Shown here: positions 38,702 through 47,805 of the stretch, in pieces | Layout: every line of letters begins with the position of its first letter | How positions within the stretch are numbered: the stretch's first letter is position 1 | From: an uncultured Lachnospiraceae bacterium | GTDB lineage: Bacteria; Bacillota; Clostridia; Lachnospirales; Lachnospiraceae | Reading direction: 5' to 3' | Assembly: GCA_900542015.1 (NCBI GenBank) | Contig: UQLY01000008.1 | Span: 1-64,000 of the forward strand | DNA length: 64,000 nt | Notes under the pieces: generated by a model | Told to the model about the DNA's origin: nothing | Database searches by the model: none | Seen by the model: only the letters and a program-made list of their open reading frames with translations | Position numbers and translations under genes: made by a program

Positions 38702-40534
38702 TTACAAAAATTCCACCCGGAAAATCCTCGCGCTAAAAGGCGGCAGATCCACGACAGCGCGCGCGGGCTTGCCGTTAAACGCTTCCGCGTAAGTATGATA
38801 ATTGTCGTCCTCCGGCTTTGTGCGCCCTCCGTAACACTCCCAGTCGCTGTTTAACAATTCTTTGAGCTTCGCGCCCTCCCAGATACCGAAGGTAAAATCC
38901 TTCCAGAACTGGTCGGACAGATTCAGGGCAACCACAATGATCTTCCCGCCGCCTTTTCTGGCATACACGTAAGTGGAAAACTGATCCGCATGAACCTCCA
39001 GCCATTCAAAGCAATCGGGATTATACTCTCCTTCATAAAGCGCCGGTTCCATTTCGTATAGTTTACATAACTTTATGTAATATTGGTGGAAGGCGTCGTG
39101 AAAAGGATAGGTAAGCAAATCCCAGTCCTGTTCTCTCGATTCGTCCCATTCCCGGAATTGCCCGATCTCATTGCCCATAAAGTTCAGCTTTTTACCGGGA
39201 TGGGTATAAAAATACGCATAAAAAGCCTTGATCTGCCTGCACTTATCCTCGTACTGTCCCCACATCTTCTGGATGATGGTCGCCTTGCCATGCACGACCT
39301 CGTCGTGGGACAAAGCAAGCAAAAACAGTTCCGAATAAAAATACTGCATGGAAAAACTCAGCTCATAATAATGCGCCGGTCTGTGCACGGGCTCCAGTTT
39401 AAAATATTCCAGCGTATCATTCATAAACCCCATATCCCACTTATAATCAAAGCCCAGCCCCTGATAAGCGACCGGAGCCGTAACCTTTAAAAAATCCGTG
39501 GAATCCTCCGCAATTAGGATGCACTCGCGCATCCGCTCATGCAGACCTTTATTCATCCTTTTGATAAAATTAACCGCACAGGTGTTGACGCCTCTGTCAG
39601 GATTGCCCTGCCAGTAAATGATCCGGCTGATGGCGTCCATGCGGAGCCCGTCAAAATGGAACTCTTTTAACCAGTAGTAAGCGCAGGACTGCAAAAAGCT
39701 CGCCACTTCTCCCCTTGCATGATTAAAATTGTAGGTTCCCCATTCACTGTGCGCCACGTCGCTGTTTGGAAATTCATATAAAGCCGTGCCGTCAAATTTG
39801 CCAAGCCCATAACTGTCCGTTGCAAAATGCACCGGAACGAAATCCAGAATGACGCCGATTCCGTTCTGATGGCACAGATCAATCAGCTTCTTTAACTGAT
39901 CCGGCGACCCGTACCGGGACGTGGGCGCATAAAAACCCGTGTTCTGATAGCCCCAGGAGCAATCCGCCGGATGCTCGCTAAGGGGCAGAAATTCCAGATA
40001 TTGGAATCCGTTTTCCTTTAAATAGGCGATCAGCTCCTCTGCAATCTCATCATAACCGAGATAGGAAGCGGATACGTCCTCGGCTTCCTTCCGTTTTTTC
40101 TGGCGGAAGGAAGCCGGATAAAACTCATAAATATTCATGGGGCGGTTATAATTCTTATCCCGTTTCTGTTCCATCCACGCCTGATCGTGAAATTCATAAG
40201 CATTCAGATCGGTAATAATCGAAGCCCAATTCGGACGCAGCTCCATGGCAAAACCATAGGGGTCGCAATGCTCCACCCGCTCGCCGTTTTTTGTATAAAC
40301 CACATATTTATACATCTGCCCGGGCTTTGCCCCCTCGATATAAGCGTAAAAAACGCCCTTTAGCTCACAGGGGTACATATGGTATTCCTGCCAGCCTGAA
40401 AAATCCCCTTCCAGCTTTACATCCCGCGCGTTGGGCGCATAAACCCGGAATGTCACGCCGTTTCCCTCCGGATGTGCGCCAAAATACGTATAAGCATCAA
40501 AAGCTTTCCCCTGATAAAACTCTGCGCCGTTCAT
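38702..40534 (-). CDS. glgB: 1,4-alpha-glucan branching enzyme
   Basis: This 610-aa GH13 enzyme introduces alpha-1,6 branches into glycogen. An N-terminal CBM48 domain (about 15-105) precedes the catalytic barrel. Conserved regions are VILDFVPVHF, FHFDGLRMDAISRIIYW (nucleophile Asp), LIAEDST (acid/base Glu) and LSHDEVVHGK. An all-beta C-terminal domain closes the protein. ATG 40534 is chosen because GGGAGGTTATC precedes it; the open frame extends about 108 bp upstream without support. No other glycogen genes lie nearby. Confidence 0.95.
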   Translation of the reverse strand: MNGAEFYQGKAFDAYTYFGAHPEGNGVTFRVYAPNARDVKLEGDFSGWQEYHMYPCELKGVFYAYIEGAKPGQMYKYVVYTKNGERVEHCDPYGFAMELRPNWASIITDLNAYEFHDQAWMEQKRDKNYNRPMNIYEFYPASFRQKKRKEAEDVSASYLGYDEIAEELIAYLKENGFQYLEFLPLSEHPADCSWGYQNTGFYAPTSRYGSPDQLKKLIDLCHQNGIGVILDFVPVHFATDSYGLGKFDGTALYEFPNSDVAHSEWGTYNFNHARGEVASFLQSCAYYWLKEFHFDGLRMDAISRIIYWQGNPDRGVNTCAVNFIKRMNKGLHERMRECILIAEDSTDFLKVTAPVAYQGLGFDYKWDMGFMNDTLEYFKLEPVHRPAHYYELSFSMQYFYSELFLLALSHDEVVHGKATIIQKMWGQYEDKCRQIKAFYAYFYTHPGKKLNFMGNEIGQFREWDESREQDWDLLTYPFHDAFHQYYIKLCKLYEMEPALYEGEYNPDCFEWLEVHADQFSTYVYARKGGGKIIVVALNLSDQFWKDFTFGIWEGAKLKELLNSDWECYGGRTKPEDDNYHTYAEAFNGKPARAVVDLPPFSARIFRVEFL

Positions 40535-40739
40535 GATAACCTCCCATTGACGGATATCCCTGCTTTCGGATTCCGTTCCTTCCATACTCATTGATAGACA
40601 CTTGTCTATTTCTATGTTACAATGTTCCCGCATACCTTTCAATCGACGATTGCATAGGTTTTTAACGTTTTATAGACTTTTAGCCCATTTATGTCTATTT
40701 TTAACTGTTTTTCAGGAATACTGCAGGAGGACTTTTCAT

Positions 40740-41303
40740 ATGAATAATGACAGACGTGTCAAAAGGACAAGAAACGCGATTCAATCCTCATTTTCAAAAC
40801 TGATTTTAGAAAAAGAGCTCAACAAAATAACCGTAAAAGAATTGTGCGAGCTTGCCGATATCAACAAAAGCACCTTTTATCTGCATTATAGGGATATTTA
40901 TGATCTGGCGGAGCAATATAAACAGAACCTTGCACAAAAAATTTGCAATATCGTGCTGGAATATGAAATCAAAGACCTGATTGCAAAAGCGCCCGAAATC
41001 TGGGAACGGGTATTAAAACTCTGCCTGGACGACGAAACAACGCCCTTTTCCCTGCATGATACCGCCTTCCATTTTATGACGGAGGCAATCAGCACGCAGG
41101 TGCTGGACGCTGTTTTACAAAAGCTCTCCGATTCCGTTACGGATCATGACGAAGAAAAGCTGTACCGCTACCGGATCTTTACAACCTTTGTCATTACGGG
41201 CTTTTTGGGCGTTCTCGGCTCCTTTGATACCCGGGAGCTCATCAACCGCAAGGCGATGGAACAGATTTCTCATGGTCTTACATATGGTTTGAATCTAGGT
41301 TGA
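40740..41303 (+). CDS. TetR/AcrR family transcriptional regulator
   Basis: This is a 187-aa protein. Residues about 5-55 form the TetR DNA-binding domain (TVKELCELADINKSTFYLHY). The rest is a helical ligand/dimer domain related to the TetR_C group found in dihydroxyacetone-kinase regulators (DhaS-like). GGAGG lies nine bases before ATG 40740. It is divergent from glgB and convergent with the DUF4445 gene, with which its last 26 bp overlap on the opposite strand. The target is unknown; the glgB promoter region is the nearest candidate. Confidence 0.88.
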   Translation: MNNDRRVKRTRNAIQSSFSKLILEKELNKITVKELCELADINKSTFYLHYRDIYDLAEQYKQNLAQKICNIVLEYEIKDLIAKAPEIWERVLKLCLDDETTPFSLHDTAFHFMTEAISTQVLDAVLQKLSDSVTDHDEEKLYRYRIFTTFVITGFLGVLGSFDTRELINRKAMEQISHGLTYGLNLG

Positions 41304-42783
41304 TATAGTTTACATAACTATCAGTAAACATCGCTTCTTCCGCCAGGTTAATCGCTTTTAAGGCGAGCGGAAACGACCTGTCTTTATGTGTCAAAATCCG
41401 GTATCCGTAAACTGCCGCGCCGGACAAAGCGGCATTTCCGCAGGAAACCGTTTTCTGCTCCAGCTCTTTCGGAAGCAGACCGATCCGAACCGCAGCGCGC
41501 ACATCCAGATAATATCCGAATCCGCCGGCAAGATAGACGCGGCTGATCTGATTCGCCCTGAGGTTCCTCTTTGCCAACAGCACTTCAATCCCGCCTCTGA
41601 CCGCTGCCTTGGCAAGCTGGAGGTTTCGTATCTGCTGTTGGGAAATGTGCATTCTGCCGTTTTCCACGGACACATCGACGCCCTTCTCAAAATGAGCGTC
41701 ATCCAAAGTCCCCGTCTCATCCAGGATTCCGTCGTCTAACAGCTTTGCCAGGACCGCAATCATATCGCTGCCGAAAAATCCCGTGCCCGCATCCCCGTCA
41801 AAAGCCGGTCCTGCCGCCGTCGCGCAGCAAATCCCTGTTTTTTCGCCATACAGCACCAGCTCCGCATTGGTGCCAAGATCAATAAAAAGACAGTTTCCGC
41901 CGTCCGCAGGCACGCCGCTGCTCGGCTTCAATACGCTACCCGCAGGCACGCCGCCGTCCGAGCCGTCCATGCGCTCTCTGCTTTCTTCCCATGCCGTCCA
42001 ATACAGTCCCGCCGTGATATCGCCGCCCACAAATGCAGAAATGCCGGGCATGATATAGGTTTTCAATCCGCCGATTGTTGTCACGATCTCATCAAGCGTT
42101 TCCGGAACGAAGGGCGCCCGGCTCAACCCCGTCACGTCATATCCCATCAGCAGATGCACCATTGTCGTGTTCGCTGCAATGACCATAAAATCAACCGGAT
42201 ACTCCGCTCCCCGGGTCAACTGTGCGATTCCCTCTGTCAACTGCTTTCTGATCAGCCGCGCAAGCTCTTTTCCGTTTCCATTAAGGGCGGCTTCCATTCT
42301 GCTGAGCACGTCCGCCCCATAAGCTCTTTGGGCATTGACGCCTTTATATACCGCCGCAGCCCTGCCGTCACGTTTTTGCCTCAGTTCCATAACCACGGTA
42401 GTCGTACCGATATCCGCCGCAATAAAATATCCCGTTTGAGGATTTTCCCAGCAAATTTCCCTCTTACCCCTTACCGCGTCCGGTCCTTTTCCCTGCGGGA
42501 GCACGATTTCACAGTTTTCGGTCAGCCTGACCGCGCACGCCAGCCTGACGCCGCGGCGCAGATCCTCCGGCGTCAGGCTCCTCCTTTCCGCCGGCTGCGG
42601 AAGGGGCGCCCCCTTTAAAAATCTTACCCGGCACTTTCCGCAAATTCCCTTTTGATTACAGGGTGTTTCTATCAAAATTCCGGCTTTTTGACATAACAAA
42701 AGTAAGCTTTCTCCTTTCTCAAAAGAAAGCTTACTTTCAATTTCTTCATTTTCCCTTTTGATAACCGCCTGCATTTGGGACAT
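41278..42783 (-). CDS. DUF4445 protein with N-terminal 2Fe-2S ferredoxin and ASKHA domain
   Basis: This 501-aa protein is related to RACo-type reductive activators of corrinoid proteins. The N-terminal plant-type ferredoxin domain has cysteines in ETPCNQKGICGKCR plus a later Cys near residue 78. The ASKHA ATPase part has the phosphate-binding motifs AADIGTTTVVMELRQ and LFIDLGTNAEL, with AGGFGYYLDVRAA near the end. Such proteins reduce the cobalt of corrinoid methyl carriers using ATP. No corrinoid protein or methyltransferase is adjacent, so the partner must lie elsewhere. The gene overlaps the convergent TetR gene by 26 bp. Confidence 0.88.
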   Translation of the reverse strand: MSQMQAVIKRENEEIESKLSFEKGESLLLLCQKAGILIETPCNQKGICGKCRVRFLKGAPLPQPAERRSLTPEDLRRGVRLACAVRLTENCEIVLPQGKGPDAVRGKREICWENPQTGYFIAADIGTTTVVMELRQKRDGRAAAVYKGVNAQRAYGADVLSRMEAALNGNGKELARLIRKQLTEGIAQLTRGAEYPVDFMVIAANTTMVHLLMGYDVTGLSRAPFVPETLDEIVTTIGGLKTYIMPGISAFVGGDITAGLYWTAWEESRERMDGSDGGVPAGSVLKPSSGVPADGGNCLFIDLGTNAELVLYGEKTGICCATAAGPAFDGDAGTGFFGSDMIAVLAKLLDDGILDETGTLDDAHFEKGVDVSVENGRMHISQQQIRNLQLAKAAVRGGIEVLLAKRNLRANQISRVYLAGGFGYYLDVRAAVRIGLLPKELEQKTVSCGNAALSGAAVYGYRILTHKDRSFPLALKAINLAEEAMFTDSYVNYINLDSNHM

Positions 42784-42800
42784 TTTCTCACGATCCTTGT

Positions 42801-42974
42801 TTATACGAACTGATGATTCTCTTCGTTATAAACATACCCGATCTTCGCAAGTTTATCAAGTAGGGACTGTTTTTCCACGTCCTCGCCTTCACACAGATCG
42901 TCCAGCGATCCATAAAAATCTCTCAGTTTCATGTTTACATAACTCAAAAGCATAACCGGATCTTTCGGCATCAT
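42801..42974 (-). CDS. DUF4250 domain protein, 57 aa
   Basis: This small protein has the DUF4250 pattern: MPKDPVMLLSYVNMKLRDFY at the start and LAKIGYVYNEENHQF at the end. GAGAGGTAACCTT precedes a tandem ATGATG start. The family is common in Lachnospiraceae and has no known function; it looks like a small helical, possibly ligand- or nucleic-acid-binding module. It lies 17 bp after htrA and 17 bp before the DUF4445 gene, on the same strand. Confidence 0.85.
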   Translation of the reverse strand: MMPKDPVMLLSYVNMKLRDFYGSLDDLCEGEDVEKQSLLDKLAKIGYVYNEENHQFV

Positions 42975-42991
42975 AAGGTTACCTCTCATTT

Positions 42992-44443
42992 TTAGTATCC
43001 GTTACGGAAGAATTGATCAAAGAGATCACCGGGATCTGTATAGGACTGTCCGGAATTTTGCTGTTGCTGTCCGCTCTGTCCGCTGTCTTCCGTATTGTTG
43101 TTTATTCCCAGCGTGACGGTGACGGTCTGTTCCTGATATCCGCCGTCTACATCCGCTCTCTGAATCGTAAGCTCTACGGTTTCTCCGGCTTCGTAGTATT
43201 GCAGGGTATTCTTTAATTCATTGTAATCGGAAATGGCGATTCCGTCAAATTTTGTAATGATATCGCCCTTTTGCAGTCCCGCCTGCTCCGCCGCGCCGCC
43301 TTCCGTAGCCGCCAGCACATAGACGCCCTGCGGGATATTGTACATCTCCGAAATTTCCGTGGAAACATTCTGACAGGAAATACCCAGATATCCCTGTTCG
43401 TCCTCGTCAACCAGATCCCTTGTCTCTCTTAACATCAGCTCTTCCAAAATCGGCTTTGCCGTTGAAATCGGGATCGCATATCCCATGCCTTCTACCGTTG
43501 TAGATGCAAATTTTGAAGAGTTAATACCGATTACCTCGCCATTCATATTCAGAAGCGCGCCGCCGCTGTTGCCGGGATTGATCGCCGCATCGGTCTGGAT
43601 CAGACTCGCCGTAATTCCGTCGATCGTAACCTCTCTGTCCTTTGCACTGACAATACCTGTTGTCACACTCTGTCCGTATCCTAACGCATTTCCGATGGCG
43701 ATTACCTGATCGCCCACGCTGACTTCATCGGAATCTCCCAATTTAGCAATGCTGATCGAGGATTTGATCTCGTCGCTTAAATCTTCCAGTCTGACCGCAA
43801 CAATCGCAAGATCGTTGTCCGCGTCGGTTCCTTTTATTCTTGCCGCTACGACCTTTTCCTCGTCGTCGCCGAAGCATACCGACAATTCATTGGAACCGCT
43901 GACCACATGGTTGTTGGTGGCAATCAACAGCTCATTTTCATTCTGACCGATAATAATACCGCTTCCGACGCTGGTCCCTTCATACTCCCTGATGCCGAAC
44001 ATGCTGACAACCTCTTCCACGCCCGTATTGGTAATGGAAACAATGGAGGGCATCGTCGCATCTACAATATCCGCAATCGACATAGCGCCTGTGGACTGGG
44101 ATACATTTGTGGCGGAAGAATCGGGAATCTGCGTTTCTTTAATGACTGTTTCGCTGTTCTCCTCCACCGCAGTTTCGCCTAAAGCCGCAGACGCCACCGC
44201 GCTGACCGTCTCATCGATGCCCGCCGCCTTGACAACGCCGACAAACACCAGCGCCGCCGCAAGCCCGAAGGCAACTCCCGAAGCTAACATCTGAAAGCTC
44301 TTTTTCAGGAAAGGATGGGATTTGTGCTTTCCCGGTTTTTTCTCCTTTCCGCTGCCTTCCGACGCAGGATTTCTATAAGGTGCAGCGCCGTAATAATCTG
44401 CGGAACTGTTATAATTGTTCTGATAGTTATTATCTGTGTACAT
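42992..44443 (-). CDS. HtrA/DegP-like membrane-anchored serine protease
   Basis: This 483-aa protein starts at ATG 44443, after AGAGAGG. A cytosolic N-terminal tail of about 50 residues precedes one membrane helix (about 54-75). The trypsin-like domain holds the catalytic triad His179 (TNNHVVSG), Asp211 (ADNDLAIV) and Ser293 (NPGNSGGALL). A PDZ domain follows (about 345-450, with QAGLQKGDIITKFDGI), and then a Gln/Ser-rich tail. It degrades or refolds misfolded exported proteins. It lies about 100 bp downstream of clpB, but that gene has its own heat-shock promoter. Confidence 0.95.
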   Translation of the reverse strand: MYTDNNYQNNYNSSADYYGAAPYRNPASEGSGKEKKPGKHKSHPFLKKSFQMLASGVAFGLAAALVFVGVVKAAGIDETVSAVASAALGETAVEENSETVIKETQIPDSSATNVSQSTGAMSIADIVDATMPSIVSITNTGVEEVVSMFGIREYEGTSVGSGIIIGQNENELLIATNNHVVSGSNELSVCFGDDEEKVVAARIKGTDADNDLAIVAVRLEDLSDEIKSSISIAKLGDSDEVSVGDQVIAIGNALGYGQSVTTGIVSAKDREVTIDGITASLIQTDAAINPGNSGGALLNMNGEVIGINSSKFASTTVEGMGYAIPISTAKPILEELMLRETRDLVDEDEQGYLGISCQNVSTEISEMYNIPQGVYVLAATEGGAAEQAGLQKGDIITKFDGIAISDYNELKNTLQYYEAGETVELTIQRADVDGGYQEQTVTVTLGINNNTEDSGQSGQQQQNSGQSYTDPGDLFDQFFRNGY

Positions 44444-44547
44444 AACCAAAACCTCTCTTCCTCATTTATTTTATACTCATAGGATAAGAATGATTTGTTA
44501 TGGAAATATGTTGCTTTTGTGAAAAATTTGTGTTTTTCTCACCGGCG

Positions 44548-47130
44548 TCATCGCTTCTTTGCGACAAGGCTGTCATTTTCCACATCGATCACAATTTCAT
44601 CGCCCGTCTCCACCTCGTCGGCAAGGATCAGTTTCGCCGCCGCAGTCTCCACATATTTCTGAATATAACGTTTTAACGGTCTTGCGCCGTAAACCGGATC
44701 ATAACCGTTTTCCACAATATATGCCTTTGCCTCGTCGGTACAGCTTAGACGCAGCTCTTTATCCGAAAGACGGTGATTGAGGTCTTCCAGGATTAAATCA
44801 ATGATACCGCCGATGTTATCCTTTGTCAGAGGCTTAAAGAGAATGGTTTCGTCCAGACGGTTCAAAAATTCCGGTCTGAAATGAGCGCGCAGCTCGTTCA
44901 TAACCATATTTTCCGCCTCGGGAGAAATCTCGCCGTTTTCATCAATGCCATCCAGCAGATACTGCGCTCCGATATTGGAGGTCATGATCAGAATGGTATT
45001 TTTAAAATCTACGGTCCGACCAAGGGAATCCGTAATCCGCCCGTCGTCCAATACCTGTAACAGGACGTTAAACACATCGGGGTGCGCCTTTTCCACTTCA
45101 TCAAAAAGCACGACGGAATAAGGTTTTCTTCTGACAGCCTCGGTCAACTGTCCGCCTTCCTCATATCCCACATATCCGGGAGGCGCTCCGATCAGTCTGG
45201 ATACGGAATATTTCTCCATATATTCGCTCATATCGATACGCACCATATTGGATTCATCGTCAAACAACGCCTGCGCCAGCGTTTTTGCAAGCTCCGTCTT
45301 GCCGACGCCGGTAGGTCCTAAGAAAAGGAAGGAGCCGATGGGCTTGCTTGGATCCTTGATGCCCGCTTTGGAACGCATAATCGCTTCCGACACCTTGGTT
45401 ACCCCTTCGTCCTGTCCGATGACCCGTTTATGCAGCTCGTCGTCCAAATGCAGCGTCTTGTTTCTTTCGCTTTCCGTCAGCTTCGCCACCGGGATTCCCG
45501 TCCATCTGGAAATAATCTTGGCGATTTCGTCCTCGTCCACGCTTTCGTGTACCAGGCTTCTGTCGCTTTCCTTGACCTTTTGTTCCTCCAGCTCCAATTG
45601 TTTTTTCATCGCCGGCAGTTTGCCGTAGCTAAGCTCTGCGGCTTTCTCCAGATTTCCTTCTCTTGTGGCGATCTGGATCTCATTATTGACGCTTTCAATC
45701 TCCTCGCGGAGCTTTTGCAGTTTTTCCACGCTGTTTTTTTCATTTTCCCAGGTAGCTTTCTGTCCCGCAAAGGTTTCCTTTAATTCGGCAAGCTCTTTTT
45801 GCAGATTTTCCAGACGCTCCTTTGAAATATGATCGTCTTCTTTTTTGAGCGCCGCCTCTTCGATTTCCATCTGCATGATCCGGCGGTTTAATTCGTCCAG
45901 CTCGGTAGGCATGGAATCCAGTTCCGTTTTAATCAGCGCGCACGCTTCATCCACCAGATCGATCGCTTTATCGGGCAGGAAACGGTCCGTAATATAACGG
46001 TTGGAAAGCACCGCCGCGCTTACCAGCGCGTTATCCAAAATCTTAACGCCATGGAATACTTCATAACGTTCTTTCAGTCCACGAAGAATGGAAATGGTAT
46101 CTTCCACCGTGGGCTCATCCACCGTAACCGGCTGGAAACGGCGTTCCAACGCCTGGTCTTTTTCAATATACTGTCTGTATTCATCCAACGTTGTCGCACC
46201 GATGCAGTGCAGCTCGCCTCTTGCCAGCATAGGCTTTAACATATTGCCCGCGTCCAGCGCGCCGTCCGTCTTGCCTGCTCCCACAATCGTATGCAGTTCG
46301 TCGATAAACAAAATAATCTGTCCGTCGCTGTTTTTCACATCGTCCAATACAGCCTTCAGACGTTCTTCAAATTCGCCGCGGTATTTGGCTCCCGCTACCA
46401 GCGCTCCCATATCCAGGGCAAAAATCTTTTTATCCTTCAGGCTCTGGGGCACGTCTCCTCTGACAATACGCTGGGCAAGCCCTTCCACAACCGCAGTTTT
46501 CCCTACGCCGGGTTCCCCGATTAAGACCGGGTTATTTTTGGTCTTTCTGGAAAGAATCCGGATCACGTTACGGATCTCGTTATCCCTGCCGATAACCGGG
46601 TCCAGTTTCTGGTTCTTCGCCTTTTCCACCAGATCCTCCCCGTATTTTGCAAGGGTATCGTAGGTCGCCTCGGGGTTATCGCTGGTTACCCTTTGATTTC
46701 CCCTGACCGTCGATAACGCCTGCAGGAAACGTTCTCTCGTAATGCCGTACTCCTTCATCATCTCTTTTATCGCCGGATTGGGATATTTTAACAGGGATAA
46801 AAACAAATGCTCCACGGAAACATATTCGTCTCCCATCGCCTTTGCCTCATCCTCGGCGGAAACAAGCGCCTTATTCAACGCCTGCCCCATATATACCTGT
46901 CCGCCCTGGACCTTGACGCGCTTATTTAACAATTCTTTTGCATAGTTTACAAAATGGTCCGTCTGAATCTCCATCTTCTCAATCAGCTTTAAGATCAGAC
47001 TGTCTTCTATGGAAAGAAGGGATACTAACAGGTGCTCCTGCTCAATCTCCTGATTTCCATATTCATAAGCAAGTTTTTCACAGCCGTTAATGGCTTCTAT
47101 TGATTTTTGTGTAAATTTTGAAATGTTCAT
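44548..47130 (-). CDS. clpB: ATP-dependent chaperone ClpB
   Basis: This is an 860-aa disaggregase. The N-terminal Clp_N repeats span about residues 1-145. NBD1 has Walker A GEPGVGKT and Walker B ILFIDELHTIVGAG. The coiled-coil M domain (about 400-530) distinguishes ClpB from ClpC/ClpA. NBD2 has Walker A GPTGVGKT and Walker B VLFDEVEKAHPDVFN. There is no ClpP-binding loop, which fits a role in reactivating aggregates with DnaK rather than degrading them. Transcription is under HrcA control, judged from the CIRCE element in its promoter. Confidence 0.97.
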   Translation of the reverse strand: MNISKFTQKSIEAINGCEKLAYEYGNQEIEQEHLLVSLLSIEDSLILKLIEKMEIQTDHFVNYAKELLNKRVKVQGGQVYMGQALNKALVSAEDEAKAMGDEYVSVEHLFLSLLKYPNPAIKEMMKEYGITRERFLQALSTVRGNQRVTSDNPEATYDTLAKYGEDLVEKAKNQKLDPVIGRDNEIRNVIRILSRKTKNNPVLIGEPGVGKTAVVEGLAQRIVRGDVPQSLKDKKIFALDMGALVAGAKYRGEFEERLKAVLDDVKNSDGQIILFIDELHTIVGAGKTDGALDAGNMLKPMLARGELHCIGATTLDEYRQYIEKDQALERRFQPVTVDEPTVEDTISILRGLKERYEVFHGVKILDNALVSAAVLSNRYITDRFLPDKAIDLVDEACALIKTELDSMPTELDELNRRIMQMEIEEAALKKEDDHISKERLENLQKELAELKETFAGQKATWENEKNSVEKLQKLREEIESVNNEIQIATREGNLEKAAELSYGKLPAMKKQLELEEQKVKESDRSLVHESVDEDEIAKIISRWTGIPVAKLTESERNKTLHLDDELHKRVIGQDEGVTKVSEAIMRSKAGIKDPSKPIGSFLFLGPTGVGKTELAKTLAQALFDDESNMVRIDMSEYMEKYSVSRLIGAPPGYVGYEEGGQLTEAVRRKPYSVVLFDEVEKAHPDVFNVLLQVLDDGRITDSLGRTVDFKNTILIMTSNIGAQYLLDGIDENGEISPEAENMVMNELRAHFRPEFLNRLDETILFKPLTKDNIGGIIDLILEDLNHRLSDKELRLSCTDEAKAYIVENGYDPVYGARPLKRYIQKYVETAAAKLILADEVETGDEIVIDVENDSLVAKKR

Positions 47131-47284
47131 GACTCAAGCACCCCTTTCTGTGCAATCAAATGGTTGGAAATAATCAAGAGTTGCGGAATGGTAAACCGGA
47201 CGAAAGCCCGGAAATCTTTTATTTTTTGGGCATTCTGTCTTTCATTATTTCCGTTTTTCTTTGATTATTTCATGTTCTGTTATT

Positions 47285-47327
47285 GTTATAGCACGAAAAA
47301 TTAGCACTCGCAAGAGTAGAGTGCTAA
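47285..47327 (-). promoter_or_regulatory. clpB promoter with a CIRCE (HrcA) operator
   Basis: TTAGCACTC (47301-47309), nine spacer bases and GAGTGCTAA (47319-47327) form a perfect CIRCE element. On the minus strand TTGCGA (47308-47313) and TATAAC (47285-47290) are 17 bp apart, so the -35 lies inside the operator. The leader to the clpB start is about 150 nt. Confidence 0.93.
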
Positions 47328-47361
47328 TAATTTTATAAAATATTTGTAAACTGTTATTGCT

Positions 47362-47451
47362 ATGAAAAATCATTTTGATTTTAAGGACTTAATGACCTTT
47401 GGTCTTTTCCTTTTGGCATTGCTTACATTCGTTTTTGCGTATTGTAAGTAG
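47362..47451 (+). CDS. Putative holin-like toxin, 29 aa (type I toxin-antitoxin)
   Basis: The ORF ATG 47362 to TAG 47451 encodes a short peptide: about ten polar residues, then a single hydrophobic helix LMTFGLFLLALLTFVFAY ending in CK. This matches the pattern of the Hol_Tox (putative holin-like toxin) family, membrane-damaging peptides controlled by an antisense RNA. Two hairpins of the kind usually seen at the 3' end of such loci follow at 47467-47543. No good Shine-Dalgarno sequence is visible, which is common when translation is kept low. The antitoxin RNA should be transcribed from the opposite strand across the 3' end. Confidence 0.68.
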   Translation: MKNHFDFKDLMTFGLFLLALLTFVFAYCK

Positions 47452-47466
47452 CTATACATAGAAAGA

Positions 47467-47543
47467 CCACCCCAAAACTTTGACCGAGCGAAGGGTGGAA
47501 TTTCTATTTTCATTCTTATAGGTCAACCCACCTTGGGCGGTTG
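47467..47543. terminator. Hairpin pair at the toxin locus (toxin and antisense RNA ends)
   Basis: CCACCC (47467-47472) pairs with GGGTGG (47493-47498). A second interrupted stem, CAACC...GGTTG (47524-47543), is followed by TTCCTTTT. This double-hairpin arrangement resembles the convergent ends of Hol_Tox toxin mRNAs and their antisense RNAs. Confidence 0.55.
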
Positions 47544-47608
47544 TTCCTTTTATGTTTTTAATATAGCATATTTATTTATGCTTTGCAAGCTATATCAGTC
47601 AGTTTCTT

Positions 47609-47740
47609 TTACAAGTCCAAGCAAAAACTCGCCAATTCCTCTGATTTTCTGATATCCTCCTGACTTTTCCCTCCTACGGTAGTGTAAAATTTGCATTTCG
47701 GCGCAAGTTCCATTGCTTCTTTGTAATTCTGATAATTCAT
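47609..47740 (-). CDS. Small protein of 43 aa, possible truncated SUKH (SMI1/KNR4) domain
   Basis: AAGGAGG lies eight bases before ATG 47740, so translation is likely. The peptide begins MNYQNYKEAMELAPKCKFYT and continues VGGKSQEDIRKSEELA. The phrase with GGK and a helix EDIRKSEEL resembles the N-terminal part of SUKH-fold immunity proteins, which normally continue for another 100 residues. Here it stops at TAG after CLDL. The -1 frame stays open slightly longer and reads IRGIGEFLLGLVKETD, so a small frameshift is possible. The call is tentative. Confidence 0.45.
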   Translation of the reverse strand: MNYQNYKEAMELAPKCKFYTTVGGKSQEDIRKSEELASFCLDL

Positions 47741-47805
47741 AATGAAAGCCTCCTTGAAATTATCGTTTGTTGCTCTGCCCTCGCTTCGCTCTTCAAAGCC
47801 TGCTT

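Noticed and set aside
43013..47000. Plus-strand frames across htrA and clpB
   Set aside because: They are antisense to strongly conserved genes and show no domains of their own.
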